From a virus, in IMG/VR virus record IMGVR_UViG_3300038424_000251, positions 124,001-188,000 of that record: a stretch of DNA of 64,000 nt; one strand, 5' to 3'. The notes below the pieces were generated by a model. That model did no database searches. It had not been told where the DNA came from and was given only the letters and a program-made list of their open reading frames with translations. Positions 15,308-23,771 of this stretch are shown here, piece after piece. Both the position numbers and the translations under genes were made by a program. The first letter of the stretch is position 1, and every line of letters begins with the position of its first letter.

Positions 15308-15514
15308 ATGAAAGAAGATTGTAAAAAAGGCAACCACGATTTCATTGAAATTATGAGAATAGGCAATGAATGGGATGAAACGACTCCTGATAAAATAGTG
15401 AAATGGTGTCGTTATTGTGGTGGTATTAAAATCAACATAGAAATGGATGGAAGAGTTATTGGCCATTCTATGAAATTTAGACTTCCAAAAATATTGGAAG
15501 ATGAAAATTTATGA
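15308..15514 (+). CDS. Hypothetical protein with Cys/His pairs
   Basis: About 68 residues. I chose ATG 15308, one base after the previous stop; ATG 15293 is possible. It contains CKKGNHDF and WCRYCGG, a possible single zinc site. Unknown function. Confidence 0.6.
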   Translation: MKEDCKKGNHDFIEIMRIGNEWDETTPDKIVKWCRYCGGIKINIEMDGRVIGHSMKFRLPKILEDENL

Positions 15515-15520
15515 AATAAT

Positions 15521-15955
15521 ATGTATCAAATCCAGCAAGCGCCTGTTGATAAATGTGAACGAATAACAATTCTTTCAGCAAAAGATTTAGAATTTTCTTA
15601 TTTTTGTGGACCCGGAAAGGGTGGGCAAGCTAGAAACAAAGTTCATTCGGGATGTCAAATTATTCATCGTGAAAGTGGAGCAATAGGAAGAGCCAGTGAT
15701 TCACGTTCATTGAAACAAAACAAACAATCCGCATTTAAACGTTTGTTGAAAACACCACAAATGAAAGTTTGGCTGGTTAGGCGAATTCATGAAATACAAA
15801 CTAAAGAAAGTCTTGAAGAAGAAATTGCTCGCGAAACTACACCTGATAAATTTAAATACGAAATAAAAAATATTGATGGTAAATGGGAAGAAGTTCTTGA
15901 ATCATATTTTGAAAGTGAAGCTGCTAAATCTGAGAATTATGAATTACAAATTTGA
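15521..15955 (+). CDS. Release-factor-like protein with GGQ motif
   Basis: A 144-residue protein with a single class I release factor catalytic domain: GPGKGGQARNKVHSG with GGQ at 34-36, then IIHRESG and ASDSRSLKQNKQSAF, the usual follow-on in RF domain 3. Codon-recognition domains are absent, as in ArfB/YaeJ, mitochondrial C12orf65 and, in part, PrfH. It should hydrolyse peptidyl-tRNA on stalled ribosomes. The C-terminal half is charged and helical and may enter the mRNA channel. PrfH-type factors are linked to RNA-repair ligases, and this window has RNA-repair genes, which makes ribosome rescue after RNA damage plausible. Confidence 0.8.
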   Translation: MYQIQQAPVDKCERITILSAKDLEFSYFCGPGKGGQARNKVHSGCQIIHRESGAIGRASDSRSLKQNKQSAFKRLLKTPQMKVWLVRRIHEIQTKESLEEEIARETTPDKFKYEIKNIDGKWEEVLESYFESEAAKSENYELQI

Positions 15956-16136
15956 ACAGGGTGAAATTGTGCAATTTGACGATGAAAAATTTGGAAAAGG
16001 TACAGGTGGTGTAGTTGGTTATTGCGAATCTGCTGATGAATATGTTATATATCCGCAAGTTGAGCATATTTGGGACGATTATCCTTATATGTGTATTTTA
16101 ATCAAGTCCAATAAATTAGTATCAACACCATTCTAA
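15939..16136 (+). CDS. Hypothetical protein
   Basis: About 65 residues, starting at an ATG inside the last codons of the GGQ gene (17-base overlap, different frame). It is beta-rich with FEQGEIVQFDDEKFG and GTGGVVGY, like a small SH3-like barrel. Unknown function. Confidence 0.6.
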   Translation: MNYKFEQGEIVQFDDEKFGKGTGGVVGYCESADEYVIYPQVEHIWDDYPYMCILIKSNKLVSTPF

Positions 16137-16140
16137 ATAT

Positions 16141-16404
16141 ATGAGAAGATATAGAGAAAAAGGTCATGTACAACTATCGGTCGCAATAAAGAGTGGCGAA
16201 AGAGTTCATGATTTCCTAAAGGGATGGGGAACTATTTGTAAAGATGGTTCAGTTTTGTGGGATTGGTGGAGGCCACCCACAAAAAAACAACAAAAAAGAT
16301 TTGCAAAATATTGTAAGTTTGAGAAATGGATATTTCCTATTATTAAAAAAGTTTATCCTAAACTTATAACAAAAAATTTAGTAAGTATTCAACCAATGAC
16401 ATGA
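16141..16404 (+). CDS. Hypothetical basic protein
   Basis: An 87-residue basic protein (KKQQKRFAKYCKFEKW) with no recognised domain. Its stop overlaps the start of the next gene (ATGA). Confidence 0.6.
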   Translation: MRRYREKGHVQLSVAIKSGERVHDFLKGWGTICKDGSVLWDWWRPPTKKQQKRFAKYCKFEKWIFPIIKKVYPKLITKNLVSIQPMT

Positions 16405-16706
16405 TAACAACCTTGGTTAATATCCGCAAAAGAAAAGGACACCCAAGACCAAAATATGATGTTTTGATTGACAGGCGCACAATTTTCGGAAATCCTCACC
16501 CGATTGGCTATTGCAATGTTTGCCAGCGAGTCCACGACAGAAAAGATTGTATTAGCGAATATAAAAAGGATTTTTATAAACACTTGACAAATCCTGAATT
16601 TCGTGATAAAGTATTATCATTAAAAGATCAGGTTCTTGGCTGCTGGTGCGCACCTTTACCTTGTCATGGCGATGTGATAATAGAATATTTGGAACAACCA
16701 AAATGA
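16401..16706 (+). CDS. DUF4326 family protein
   Basis: A 101-residue protein with the whole DUF4326 signature: VNIRKRKGHPRPKYDVLIDR, FGNPHPIG, the ISEYKKDFYKHL helix and the terminal LGCWCAPLPCHGDVIIEYL. The family is common in phages and their hosts. The conserved CWC...PCHGD may bind metal or nucleotide. Biochemical function is unknown. Confidence 0.85.
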   Translation: MITTLVNIRKRKGHPRPKYDVLIDRRTIFGNPHPIGYCNVCQRVHDRKDCISEYKKDFYKHLTNPEFRDKVLSLKDQVLGCWCAPLPCHGDVIIEYLEQPK

Positions 16707-16849
16707 AAACTAAACACTTAGGAATTTTAATCCTTTTAGTTGCCTGCATAATCATAGTGATTCCACTTCTCATTCTTATTTTTGAGGCAATTTCTTGTAG
16801 TGATTTTCACGATTCGGTTCTTTACAATCTTATACACGAACTTGATTAA
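16703..16849 (+). CDS. Small membrane protein
   Basis: A 48-residue protein with one membrane segment (GILILLVACIIIVIPLLIL) from about residue 7 to 26. It starts at ATG 16703, overlapping the DUF4326 stop by 4 bases. Possibly a small membrane-acting early protein; function unknown. Confidence 0.6.
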   Translation: MKTKHLGILILLVACIIIVIPLLILIFEAISCSDFHDSVLYNLIHELD

Positions 16850-16858
16850 TTATGAAAT

Positions 16859-17146
16859 ATGAGTATGATTAAATGGTTTAAAAAATTACTATCTAATGAA
16901 CCCCAACCTTGGGGCGACCCTGAAATCGGGTTGAAGAGACAAAGAACTTCGGACATTTCTTTCGGTGGTGGTGGTATTGGTATGAATAGGATTTTAAATC
17001 CAGCAGGAAGTATTTTTCTGAAACAATACCGTTATTGGTGTAAATGCGGAACAGAGTTAACCGATGGTCCGACAGGCGGTTGTGCAATCAACGCCGTCTG
17101 TGAAAAATGTAGAATTAACTATGGTTGTTTGCCGGGATACGATTAA
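16859..17146 (+). CDS. Hypothetical protein with zinc-ribbon-like end
   Basis: A 95-residue protein. A glycine-rich middle (SFGGGGIGMNR) precedes a Cys-rich C-terminus (WCKCGTE ... CAINAVCEKCRINYGC) that probably binds zinc. Unknown family. Confidence 0.6.
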   Translation: MSMIKWFKKLLSNEPQPWGDPEIGLKRQRTSDISFGGGGIGMNRILNPAGSIFLKQYRYWCKCGTELTDGPTGGCAINAVCEKCRINYGCLPGYD

Positions 17147-17150
17147 ATTT

Positions 17151-17327
17151 ATGAAAGATTATATAAGTAAAATAATAGGAAGTATAATGTTGGCAACACC
17201 ATTTGTCTTCTTAATTGCATCTTCTGTTTATGCTCTTGGAGTATGGAATGCAATAATGTTATGGTCATCAGTAATTTTTTTATTTGGTTGGATTGTTATA
17301 GCAGTTCATCTGTTAATAAAAGACTAA
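17151..17327 (+). CDS. Small membrane protein
   Basis: A 58-residue protein with two predicted membrane helices (SIMLATPFVFLIASSVYAL and NAIMLWSSVIFLFGWIVIA). It starts at ATG 17151, 4 bases after the previous stop. Unknown function. Confidence 0.6.
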   Translation: MKDYISKIIGSIMLATPFVFLIASSVYALGVWNAIMLWSSVIFLFGWIVIAVHLLIKD

Positions 17328-17341
17328 ATTTATAAACTATA

Positions 17342-17563
17342 ATGAAAGATGAATTAGGCGAAAGAATGAAAGAACTTCCTCTCAGTCTTACTATTAGGAT
17401 TGATGCTACTAATGGGAGTACAATGACATCGGGAGTAGAAGCGGTTTGTAAAATTTTAAAAACTTATAATTCTCCAAAAAAAGGACAAATTATTGATGAT
17501 AAACAATTTGATACCCCATATTGGAAAGTTACAATAATAGATGCAGTAACATCTTTAGAATGA
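17342..17563 (+). CDS. Hypothetical protein
   Basis: A 73-residue mixed alpha/beta protein with no recognised motif. It lies 14 bases after the membrane-protein gene in the same operon. Confidence 0.6.
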   Translation: MKDELGERMKELPLSLTIRIDATNGSTMTSGVEAVCKILKTYNSPKKGQIIDDKQFDTPYWKVTIIDAVTSLE

Positions 17564-17601
17564 AATATTTTTAATGGATATTCTTATCTGACCACATTTA
17601 T

Positions 17602-18234
17602 ATGAATGATTCAATTCTCATTCCTACAATAAAAGATTCACTTAAAACAGTAGATAAATTAAGTAAGCATCAAAAAATATCTTTCAGAGAATCGTATCGT
17701 TTGGTAAAAGCAATGTATCAAGTTTCCATTGAACGAAATGAATCGGCAGTGGACACAGCCGTTCGTTGGTTTGGACCCGCAGTAAAAGAAGTATTTGATT
17801 TGAAAAAAGCTATGCTTAGAAAAGATGTAGTAATTGGTGCACCCGGCACAAAGAATGTTAAAAAACAAATAAATAAATGGAAGTATATACTTGCTAGAAA
17901 ATTGGCTGATTTAGATAAATATGCAGATGTTAGACGTAGGTTTTTTGAACCAAAGAAAGTAACTTTCAGAGAAGCTCATTATCTTATAGGAGAAATAGTT
18001 AGCTTAGCAGAAGAAGAAAGAATATCAATAGATGAATTCGTTCGTAGATTTATCAGTGAAGAAGTAGCTAATGAAGTTTTTGATTTGAAAAAAGCAATGG
18101 CAAAAAGAAATCTCATCGACATTCCCGGTACAAAAGTGACTAAAAATAAACTGAAAATATGGAATCATATACTTTCTGATAAAAAATTACCTAAGAGAAA
18201 TTATGTCATTAAGAAAAAATATTATAAGGGTTAA
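17602..18234 (+). CDS. Protein with two internal repeats
   Basis: A 210-residue protein made of two related ~75-residue helical units. The first (about 25-98) and second (about 117-190) share the order [KV][IT]FRE-[SA][YH]-L, a helix, VFDLKKAM, IxxPGTK and K-W-[KN]-[YH]-IL. The repeats diverged well beyond identity but stay in register. No known family is recognised. Such duplicated helical modules often bind nucleic acid or protein partners. Confidence 0.65.
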   Translation: MNDSILIPTIKDSLKTVDKLSKHQKISFRESYRLVKAMYQVSIERNESAVDTAVRWFGPAVKEVFDLKKAMLRKDVVIGAPGTKNVKKQINKWKYILARKLADLDKYADVRRRFFEPKKVTFREAHYLIGEIVSLAEEERISIDEFVRRFISEEVANEVFDLKKAMAKRNLIDIPGTKVTKNKLKIWNHILSDKKLPKRNYVIKKKYYKG

Positions 18235-18856
18235 TGACCATGTAAAAATAATCAACCCAGAGATTGTTCTTAGATGGGGATATCCTTTGACAAAACAAAT
18301 TGTCAAGGATACACTTATAACTCAAGAACAAAAGGACTCTATATATAGTATGTTTAAATCATTTGGGGTAGGACTCCCACCGAATAATACAGAAGATAAT
18401 GCACTAAGAACATCATTTCTTAATTGTTTGGAAATGCCATTGCATGATAATGCTCCTGATGCAGAACGTTTAATATACGATGAAGGTCATGGAGATATTT
18501 ATGAAAAAGTTCTTGATAACATGGCTTACATGATTCTAAAACAAAAACAATATGGTGGAAAAGAAAGAAAACTGTTTACATTAAATAGAGAATCTTTACG
18601 TAATAAATTAGGACAAGTTGTTGGAAGAAAAGTAATAAAAACAGGCAGTTATTGTACTGACCATAGTTATCATTCATCTTATTATGGGGATGATTATGAT
18701 TATGACCCACCTTATCTTGCTAATGAACAAACACATGTTTTGTATAAAGTTTATTTAGATTATGAACAAGAAGGTATTTGCCCAAATATTAATGAAGACG
18801 GTGGTATTTGGATTGAGAAAGTAAATTTAGGAAAAATGTTACCAACTTACGTATGA
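18203..18856 (+). CDS. Hypothetical protein
   Basis: A 217-residue protein overlapping the previous gene by 32 bases and the thyX gene by 4. It has a KOW/SH3-like start (VNDHVKIINPEIVLRWGYP) and a Tyr/Asp/Ser-rich loop near residue 155-170. Not recognised. Confidence 0.65.
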   Translation: MSLRKNIIRVNDHVKIINPEIVLRWGYPLTKQIVKDTLITQEQKDSIYSMFKSFGVGLPPNNTEDNALRTSFLNCLEMPLHDNAPDAERLIYDEGHGDIYEKVLDNMAYMILKQKQYGGKERKLFTLNRESLRNKLGQVVGRKVIKTGSYCTDHSYHSSYYGDDYDYDPPYLANEQTHVLYKVYLDYEQEGICPNINEDGGIWIEKVNLGKMLPTYV

Positions 18857-19584
18857 TTGAAAAAGGATATACCATAAAAGTTTTAGATTACGGTTATGTA
18901 AGATATATAGACCATTTAGGTTCTGATGAAAGAATATGTGAAGCAGCTAGAATTTCTTATAAATCTCCATCCAAAGGTAAAGAACAAGACCAAAAACTAG
19001 TAAATTATCTTTGGAAAAACAAACATACATCACCGTTTGAACAAGTGAATCTGACATTCAATATTAAATTACCATTATTTGTTCAAGGTCAAATGGTAAG
19101 ACATAGGACTCAAAGATTAAATCAAATATCAGCTAGATATACTGAAATGCGTGAGGAATTTTATATTCCAAAAGAATGGCGAAAACAAGATACTAAAAAT
19201 AAACAAGGAAGTATTAATAAAGAAGATTGGAATAAACCTACATATCCGGGAAATCTTTCTTTAAATCAATCCTTTTCAGATAGACTTAAGCATCATTGTG
19301 ATGAATCATATAAACTTTATCAGGTATTTTTAGAATGGGGTATTGCTCGCGAAATGGCTAGAATGATTCTTCCTCAAAATCTTTACACAGAAATTTATTC
19401 CAATTGGGATTTAAATAATTTAACGAAATTTTTTACACTTCGGTTGGATGAACACGCTCAATGGGAAATTAGACAATATGCTAAAGCAATGTATGATATA
19501 ACCAAGAAAGTATTTCCTATGACTATGAATGCTTACGAACGTTATAAATGGAATTTGGTTGACCTTTATCCAGAAACTCAGTAG
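18853..19584 (+). CDS. thyX: Flavin-dependent thymidylate synthase ThyX
   Basis: A 243-residue ThyX. The signature RHRX7S is intact at residues 83-93 (RHRTQRLNQIS, followed by ARY). SPFEQVNLTF at about 60 and the C-terminal IAREMARMILPQNLYT and LDEHAQWEIRQYA match the family's flavin and dUMP pocket. ThyX methylates dUMP to dTMP with methylenetetrahydrofolate and reduced FAD, supplying dTTP for phage DNA. A second pyrimidine gene (dCMP deaminase-like) lies at 37955-38515. Confidence 0.95.
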   Translation: MIEKGYTIKVLDYGYVRYIDHLGSDERICEAARISYKSPSKGKEQDQKLVNYLWKNKHTSPFEQVNLTFNIKLPLFVQGQMVRHRTQRLNQISARYTEMREEFYIPKEWRKQDTKNKQGSINKEDWNKPTYPGNLSLNQSFSDRLKHHCDESYKLYQVFLEWGIAREMARMILPQNLYTEIYSNWDLNNLTKFFTLRLDEHAQWEIRQYAKAMYDITKKVFPMTMNAYERYKWNLVDLYPETQ

Positions 19585-19596
19585 TATATATTGTAG

Positions 19597-19785
19597 ATGA
19601 ATATACACGTTCCCGAAGAAATCAAGCAGAAATGGTGTAATTACGAGTTTTTGGGTAAACCTATAAAATTACGTGATGGTAAAACTTATATGCGTGCTTA
19701 TTCCAAATTTTTTGAGACAACTCACTTTTATTGTTTCGAGGACGATTTTATATGGTTCGATAAAAACGATATCATATCGAAGTAG
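19597..19785 (+). CDS. Hypothetical protein
   Basis: A 62-residue protein, rich in aromatic residues (FETTHFYCFEDDFIWFD). It follows thyX by 12 bases. Unknown. Confidence 0.55.
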   Translation: MNIHVPEEIKQKWCNYEFLGKPIKLRDGKTYMRAYSKFFETTHFYCFEDDFIWFDKNDIISK

Positions 19786-19788
19786 GGC

Positions 19789-19816
19789 TTGACTTTTTAT
19801 AAAACTCTGATAGGCT
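19789..19816 (+). promoter_or_regulatory. Promoter
   Basis: GCTTGACTTTTTATAA with a 16-base spacer ending TGA and a weak -10 TAGGCT, 7 bases before ATG 19824. Confidence 0.6.
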
Positions 19817-19823
19817 TACTACT

Positions 19824-20204
19824 ATGGATAATGAACTTGAAAGAACAAAAAAAGAATTAGCCGAAGCTAAAGGTGATATTCGGCAACACATGAAGAATTT
19901 TGAATTTTATAATCAAGTAATTCCACATGCTATTTGGGTTGTTCAAGATGCTGAAAAAATGCTACATGGGGAACCACATTGGCTTGAGCAATCTGTAAAG
20001 AATTTCCAAAGTGCAATTAAACAAGCTGCTGAAGATTCAGATAAAAATGAATTGCGTTGTGAAGTACGATGGAAGGAAGAAAAAGAAGATATTTCTAAAA
20101 GACTTGGCCATCCCGGTCTTGAACCTTGGTGTGCAGCAGACATAGTTATACAAGAACGAAATGCTCTTGCTTCTGAATTAGCAAAGTTGAAAGAAAAAGT
20201 ATGA
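19824..20204 (+). CDS. Hypothetical coiled-coil protein
   Basis: A 126-residue protein, highly charged and helical at both ends (ELERTKKELAEAKGDIRQH and ERNALASELAKLKEKV), suggesting coiled coils around a central helical part. It overlaps the next gene by 4 bases. No family recognised. Confidence 0.65.
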   Translation: MDNELERTKKELAEAKGDIRQHMKNFEFYNQVIPHAIWVVQDAEKMLHGEPHWLEQSVKNFQSAIKQAAEDSDKNELRCEVRWKEEKEDISKRLGHPGLEPWCAADIVIQERNALASELAKLKEKV

Positions 20205-20653
20205 ATGAAAATCTTTATCTTTACATTTTAATGAGAACAGACCTCCCTAGTATGGGGGCGGGTCGTGCAGCGGCTCAGGCCTCCCACGCGGCTAATGCCT
20301 TTATTCATAAATATGGTAATAGGGCAGACGTTAAAGAATGGCAAAAGCAGACCCCTCAAGGATTCGGAACAGTAATTGTATTAGGTGTAACAACAGACTT
20401 AATGAAAGATTTACATAATATAACTTCTAGTGACAAGTTCCCTACAGAAATTATTGTTGACCCCGATTATGTAATTTTTATACCATCTGAAATTTTGCCT
20501 ATAGTTATGGATAGCGCCAAAAGTAAAATTGAACAATCTCCTACAGACCAAAATAAATATCTTTATCATAGAAGCGAAGCTACTTGTGCCTACATTTTTG
20601 GTGATAAAGAAAAGTTAGCACCTTTACTTTTCAGTTTACCTCTTTATTCATAG
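20201..20653 (+). CDS. Peptidyl-tRNA hydrolase 2 (Pth2)-like
   Basis: A 150-residue protein of the PTH2 fold: LYILMRTDLPSMGAGRAAAQASHAANAF is the start of the family (strand, then G-[KR]-x-A-A-Q-x-[SA]-HA). A central FGTVIVLGV strand and a later D-P-D-Y-V segment follow. Pth2 releases peptides from peptidyl-tRNA, mainly in archaea and eukaryotes; relatives occur in large phages. The C-terminal part is divergent, so the substrate is not certain. It fits a tRNA-maintenance theme with the GGQ protein and tRNA genes. Confidence 0.7.
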   Translation: MNENLYLYILMRTDLPSMGAGRAAAQASHAANAFIHKYGNRADVKEWQKQTPQGFGTVIVLGVTTDLMKDLHNITSSDKFPTEIIVDPDYVIFIPSEILPIVMDSAKSKIEQSPTDQNKYLYHRSEATCAYIFGDKEKLAPLLFSLPLYS

Positions 20654-20811
20654 AAGCATAAACTACTAGAAATAGAAATCAATAGAAAAAAATTTAAAAT
20701 ATGAAGCCAATAAAAAAATTTTTCTCGTGCTTATTTGAGGTTTTTTCTATTCGTCAGAAAATCGTCTAACTAATCTAAAATTATATAAAAATAATAGAGA
20801 ATGACCGACGC

Positions 20812-20839
20812 TTGACTTTTTATATGATTGTGATATTAT
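20812..20839 (+). promoter_or_regulatory. Promoter of the DNA ligase gene, leaderless type
   Basis: CGCTTGACTTTTTATA, a 16-base spacer ending TGTGA, then TATTAT; 6 bases to ATG 20846. The rest of 20654-20811 is AT-rich and holds only a 22-codon frame that I do not call. Confidence 0.85.
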
Positions 20840-20845
20840 CCTTCT

Positions 20846-22081
20846 ATGAGTGATTTTTTTGATGATCCTTCTCGCCCAGCAAAGCTAAAGAAGTATCCAA
20901 CCCTATATGCTAGAACGAGCACCGGCGCAGTTCAAGTGTGGTGGATGGAACAAGAGGGGGAAAAATATCGCTCAGTATCAGGTCAAATTGACGGAGCGAA
21001 AGTCATTGCTGCATGGACTGTTGCTGAAGGAAAGAATACTGGCAGAATAAATGAAACTACTACCGTTGACCAAGCTACTAAAGAAATCCAATCCAAATAC
21101 AAAAAACAATTAAAATCTGGTGGATATTGGGAAGATAAAAACGACATTGATAAGGAACGATTTTTTCAAGTAATGTTGGCAAAATGGTTTCCTAATTACA
21201 AGGATAAAATTGATTGGTCAAAGGGTGTCGGTGTTCAAATCAAATATAATGGTGGCCGTATTGTTGCTACTAAAGATGGTTTATTTTCAAGAAAAGGAGA
21301 AAAATATATTTCTATTCCTCATATTGAAGAAGCTCTTAAACCATTTTTCCAAAAATTTTCCAATGCTGTTCTTGATGGAGAAGGCTTCAATTATGAGCTT
21401 CGTTCAAAACTTAATATAATTATGACGCTTCTTCGCAAGACTGTTCATATTACTCCACAAGATTTGGAAAGAAGCAAGGAACTAATTAGATTTTATGTTT
21501 ATGACGGATTTGGCTTTCCAACCTCAAAGGATGGTGCAATAGTTCCTTCCACGGCTGATTATCTTGAAAGAAAGGCAGCAATTGACAATGCTTTCTTTGC
21601 TCCTTGTTTTGCTGAAAGGTGGAAAGATATCATTGGTAAAGTTCCAACTTGGATTGTTTATTCCGAAGCAGAACTTGAAAAACTTTATCAAGAATTCCTT
21701 AAAAATAAACAGGAAGGGGCAATTCTTCGTATTCTTGGTCAGCCTTACGAAAACAAAAGAACTAAAAATCTTTTGAAATATAAACCTGTTGATGATGCTG
21801 AATTTAAGGTTATTAGTATCCAAGAAGGTGTAGGAAAATTTGCTGGTCGCATTGCTACCTTCACTTGTCAAAGAATTGATGGTGGTAAATATTTAGATGG
21901 AACAGACACATTTGATGCTACCTTCAAAGGTGAAGAAGAAGATGCTATCGAAGCATGGGAAACAGAAGAATATAAGAAGATAATCAATGAAATAGTTACT
22001 ATTATCTTTAATGGAACAACGGGTTACGGAAAACCTAACTATGCTAGACTTGATTGGAATAATTACATGAATGACAAATAA
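20846..22081 (+). CDS. ATP-dependent DNA ligase with N-terminal WGR-like domain
   Basis: A 411-residue ligase. Residues 15-95 form a WGR-like domain (VQVWWMEQEG, AEGKNTGRINETT, ATKEIQSKYKKQ). The adenylation domain has motif I IKYNGGR with predicted Lys133 (Asn replaces the usual Asp), LDGEGFN (motif III region), EGAILR (motif IV) and LLKYKP (motif V). An OB-fold follows (DAEFKVISIQEGVGKFAGR). It seals nicks in DNA during replication and repair. The mRNA is predicted leaderless. A second WGR domain occurs in the PARP at 51344-52621. Confidence 0.9.
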   Translation: MSDFFDDPSRPAKLKKYPTLYARTSTGAVQVWWMEQEGEKYRSVSGQIDGAKVIAAWTVAEGKNTGRINETTTVDQATKEIQSKYKKQLKSGGYWEDKNDIDKERFFQVMLAKWFPNYKDKIDWSKGVGVQIKYNGGRIVATKDGLFSRKGEKYISIPHIEEALKPFFQKFSNAVLDGEGFNYELRSKLNIIMTLLRKTVHITPQDLERSKELIRFYVYDGFGFPTSKDGAIVPSTADYLERKAAIDNAFFAPCFAERWKDIIGKVPTWIVYSEAELEKLYQEFLKNKQEGAILRILGQPYENKRTKNLLKYKPVDDAEFKVISIQEGVGKFAGRIATFTCQRIDGGKYLDGTDTFDATFKGEEEDAIEAWETEEYKKIINEIVTIIFNGTTGYGKPNYARLDWNNYMNDK

Positions 22082-22083
22082 TT

Positions 22084-22275
22084 ATGGAGATTGAAGAAAT
22101 CAGACAATTAAAAGTTACATTACCATTTTGTGAAGTCAGAGCTGGTAAAGCTTTGACAACTATTGAATTGATGCATAATGGAAAACTTTGTGGTAGAGAT
22201 TTGGTTTTACGAACTGGAACAGAAGTTCACGAATTGATTGAAGCTTTATTAAAAGTGGAAGAATATTTCAAATAA
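22084..22275 (+). CDS. Hypothetical protein
   Basis: A 63-residue protein, two bases after the ligase stop, with a beta-then-helix pattern. Unknown. Confidence 0.6.
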   Translation: MEIEEIRQLKVTLPFCEVRAGKALTTIELMHNGKLCGRDLVLRTGTEVHELIEALLKVEEYFK

Positions 22276-22298
22276 ATAATAAACAAAAAGGATAAATT

Positions 22299-22562
22299 AT
22301 GTTTTGGAGCAAAAAACAAATAGAAAAAGAACCCGAATATGCATACACTGACGTACCAGCAGAACATAGAGAAAAGTTTGCAGAACTCTACGATGTTATG
22401 ATGGATACTATACACAGCCAAAAGACAGGACGATTAGAACGATACAGATTTTGGTCTTTTGTAGATAAAATACTACCCGAAGTTGAAGGAGAAGTTTATT
22501 GGAGAACACATACATTACCTTCATTTCGGCGGATTACATCTAATCAAGGTTCCAGTAAATAA
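22299..22562 (+). CDS. Hypothetical protein
   Basis: An 87-residue acidic helical protein, preceded by an AAAAGGATAAAT ribosome-site-like stretch. No family recognised. Confidence 0.6.
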   Translation: MFWSKKQIEKEPEYAYTDVPAEHREKFAELYDVMMDTIHSQKTGRLERYRFWSFVDKILPEVEGEVYWRTHTLPSFRRITSNQGSSK

Positions 22563-22582
22563 ATATAGAAAAAAATGTCAAA

Positions 22583-22804
22583 TTGTGTCCATGTTGTGGT
22601 CAACCAAGACCAGTTCCAACTGAACCGGGAGAATGGGAATATATGATATCTCCCACTATGCCTCCAGATTTGACAAAATGGATTAGAGTTACTATAAAGA
22701 AACCAGAACCAAATGATAGAGACGGCCAAGAAGGATTAAGAGTGTGGCAAAACGGTGAAATAGTTTGGTGGCCTTCTCATTGTGCATGGAGAAAAGTTGA
22801 ATGA
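22583..22804 (+). CDS. Small protein with CPCCG motif
   Basis: About 73 residues beginning CPCCGQPRPVP, then W-rich segments (WIRVTIKKPEPND, GEIVWWPSHCAWRKVE) like a short DUF551-type domain. No ATG is in frame; TTG 22583 is the best visible start, but the protein may begin a few codons upstream at a non-standard codon. It overlaps the next gene by 4 bases, supporting that it is real. Confidence 0.5.
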   Translation: MCPCCGQPRPVPTEPGEWEYMISPTMPPDLTKWIRVTIKKPEPNDRDGQEGLRVWQNGEIVWWPSHCAWRKVE

Positions 22805-23097
22805 ATACGGAAGATGTAATGAATTGTCCCTTTTACCAACAATTGAAAGAAGGTGTGCGTTTGTGGGTTTTTCGCCTTCGCAATCGTGGTATAAATACAA
22901 CTTGTTCATGCCATCATAACGGAACAATTCAATGTGATACAATGGACCCGACCAGAGAAATAAGAGAAATCAAAACTGTTATGTTTGAAAACGGAGTTCC
23001 TGATAATTTTTCTATTTCAGTTCATTTCAATGGTACTAGAAATGAACAATGGTTGGAAATACGTTCACCAGCATTTGAAAAATCAATAAAATCATGA
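22801..23097 (+). CDS. Hypothetical protein
   Basis: A 98-residue protein with TTCSCHHNGTIQC, a possible Cys/His metal site, and a beta-rich C-terminal half. It overlaps both neighbours by 4 bases. Confidence 0.6.
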   Translation: MNTEDVMNCPFYQQLKEGVRLWVFRLRNRGINTTCSCHHNGTIQCDTMDPTREIREIKTVMFENGVPDNFSISVHFNGTRNEQWLEIRSPAFEKSIKS

Positions 23098-23771
23098 ACA
23101 AATTTATATTCATAATTGATACCGATTCTTATGCTGGAAATTTTGAACGTGAAATGTGTGCATATATTACCGGTGTTACTGGTGATTGCAAAGTTGGAGA
23201 TGAATTTAGCGACATTTATTTAAAAGAGACTAAAGAAAAAGAGTCTTCATTTTTAGAATTATTGGAACAAAGACCTGATGAACATGGATGTTGTCGTCCT
23301 TGTTCTATATGGCTGACCAAGGAATGGTTATATGATGGAAAAGATGGAGAAGTAAAAGAAGAAGAATTTAATGCAGAAATTGCCAATGAAAATTATAGAA
23401 AGCATACAGCATCATACTATCAAGAACAATATCAACGAACAAAAGAAATAAATATTGATGATGAAAATAATAAGCGTAGTGGCTGGAATAAAGAATCGCT
23501 TAAAAAAGAGTTAGCACGACTTCAAAAAGAAATTGATAGATGTTTAAGTAAAAAAACAGTATGTCCAATAACACCACCGAACAATTCTGTAGCAATCTTT
23601 TTCTACAAAAAACCCACTGAAAAAATGCTTAATCTAATGAAGAAACGAGCAAATAATTTTGCAGAAATAAAAAGAAACATAGGTAATGAGTGGGATAAGA
23701 ATTTCAAATTAACAATTCACGGATTCAGATTGATAGAAGAAAAATTAACTTCTAACGAAATCAAAATATGA
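23094..23771 (+). CDS. Hypothetical protein
   Basis: A 225-residue protein starting with a beta strand and acidic turn (FIFIIDTDSYAGNFEREMCAY), a CC pair (GCCRPCS) and a central coiled-coil stretch (SLKKELARLQKEIDRC). It ends with a helical domain. It overlaps both neighbours by 4 bases. Not recognised. Confidence 0.65.
   Translation: MNKFIFIIDTDSYAGNFEREMCAYITGVTGDCKVGDEFSDIYLKETKEKESSFLELLEQRPDEHGCCRPCSIWLTKEWLYDGKDGEVKEEEFNAEIANENYRKHTASYYQEQYQRTKEINIDDENNKRSGWNKESLKKELARLQKEIDRCLSKKTVCPITPPNNSVAIFFYKKPTEKMLNLMKKRANNFAEIKRNIGNEWDKNFKLTIHGFRLIEEKLTSNEIKI

Noticed and set aside
20701-20769. 22-residue frame in the leader of the DNA ligase gene
   Set aside because: Too short, no ribosome site and no overlap with other genes.
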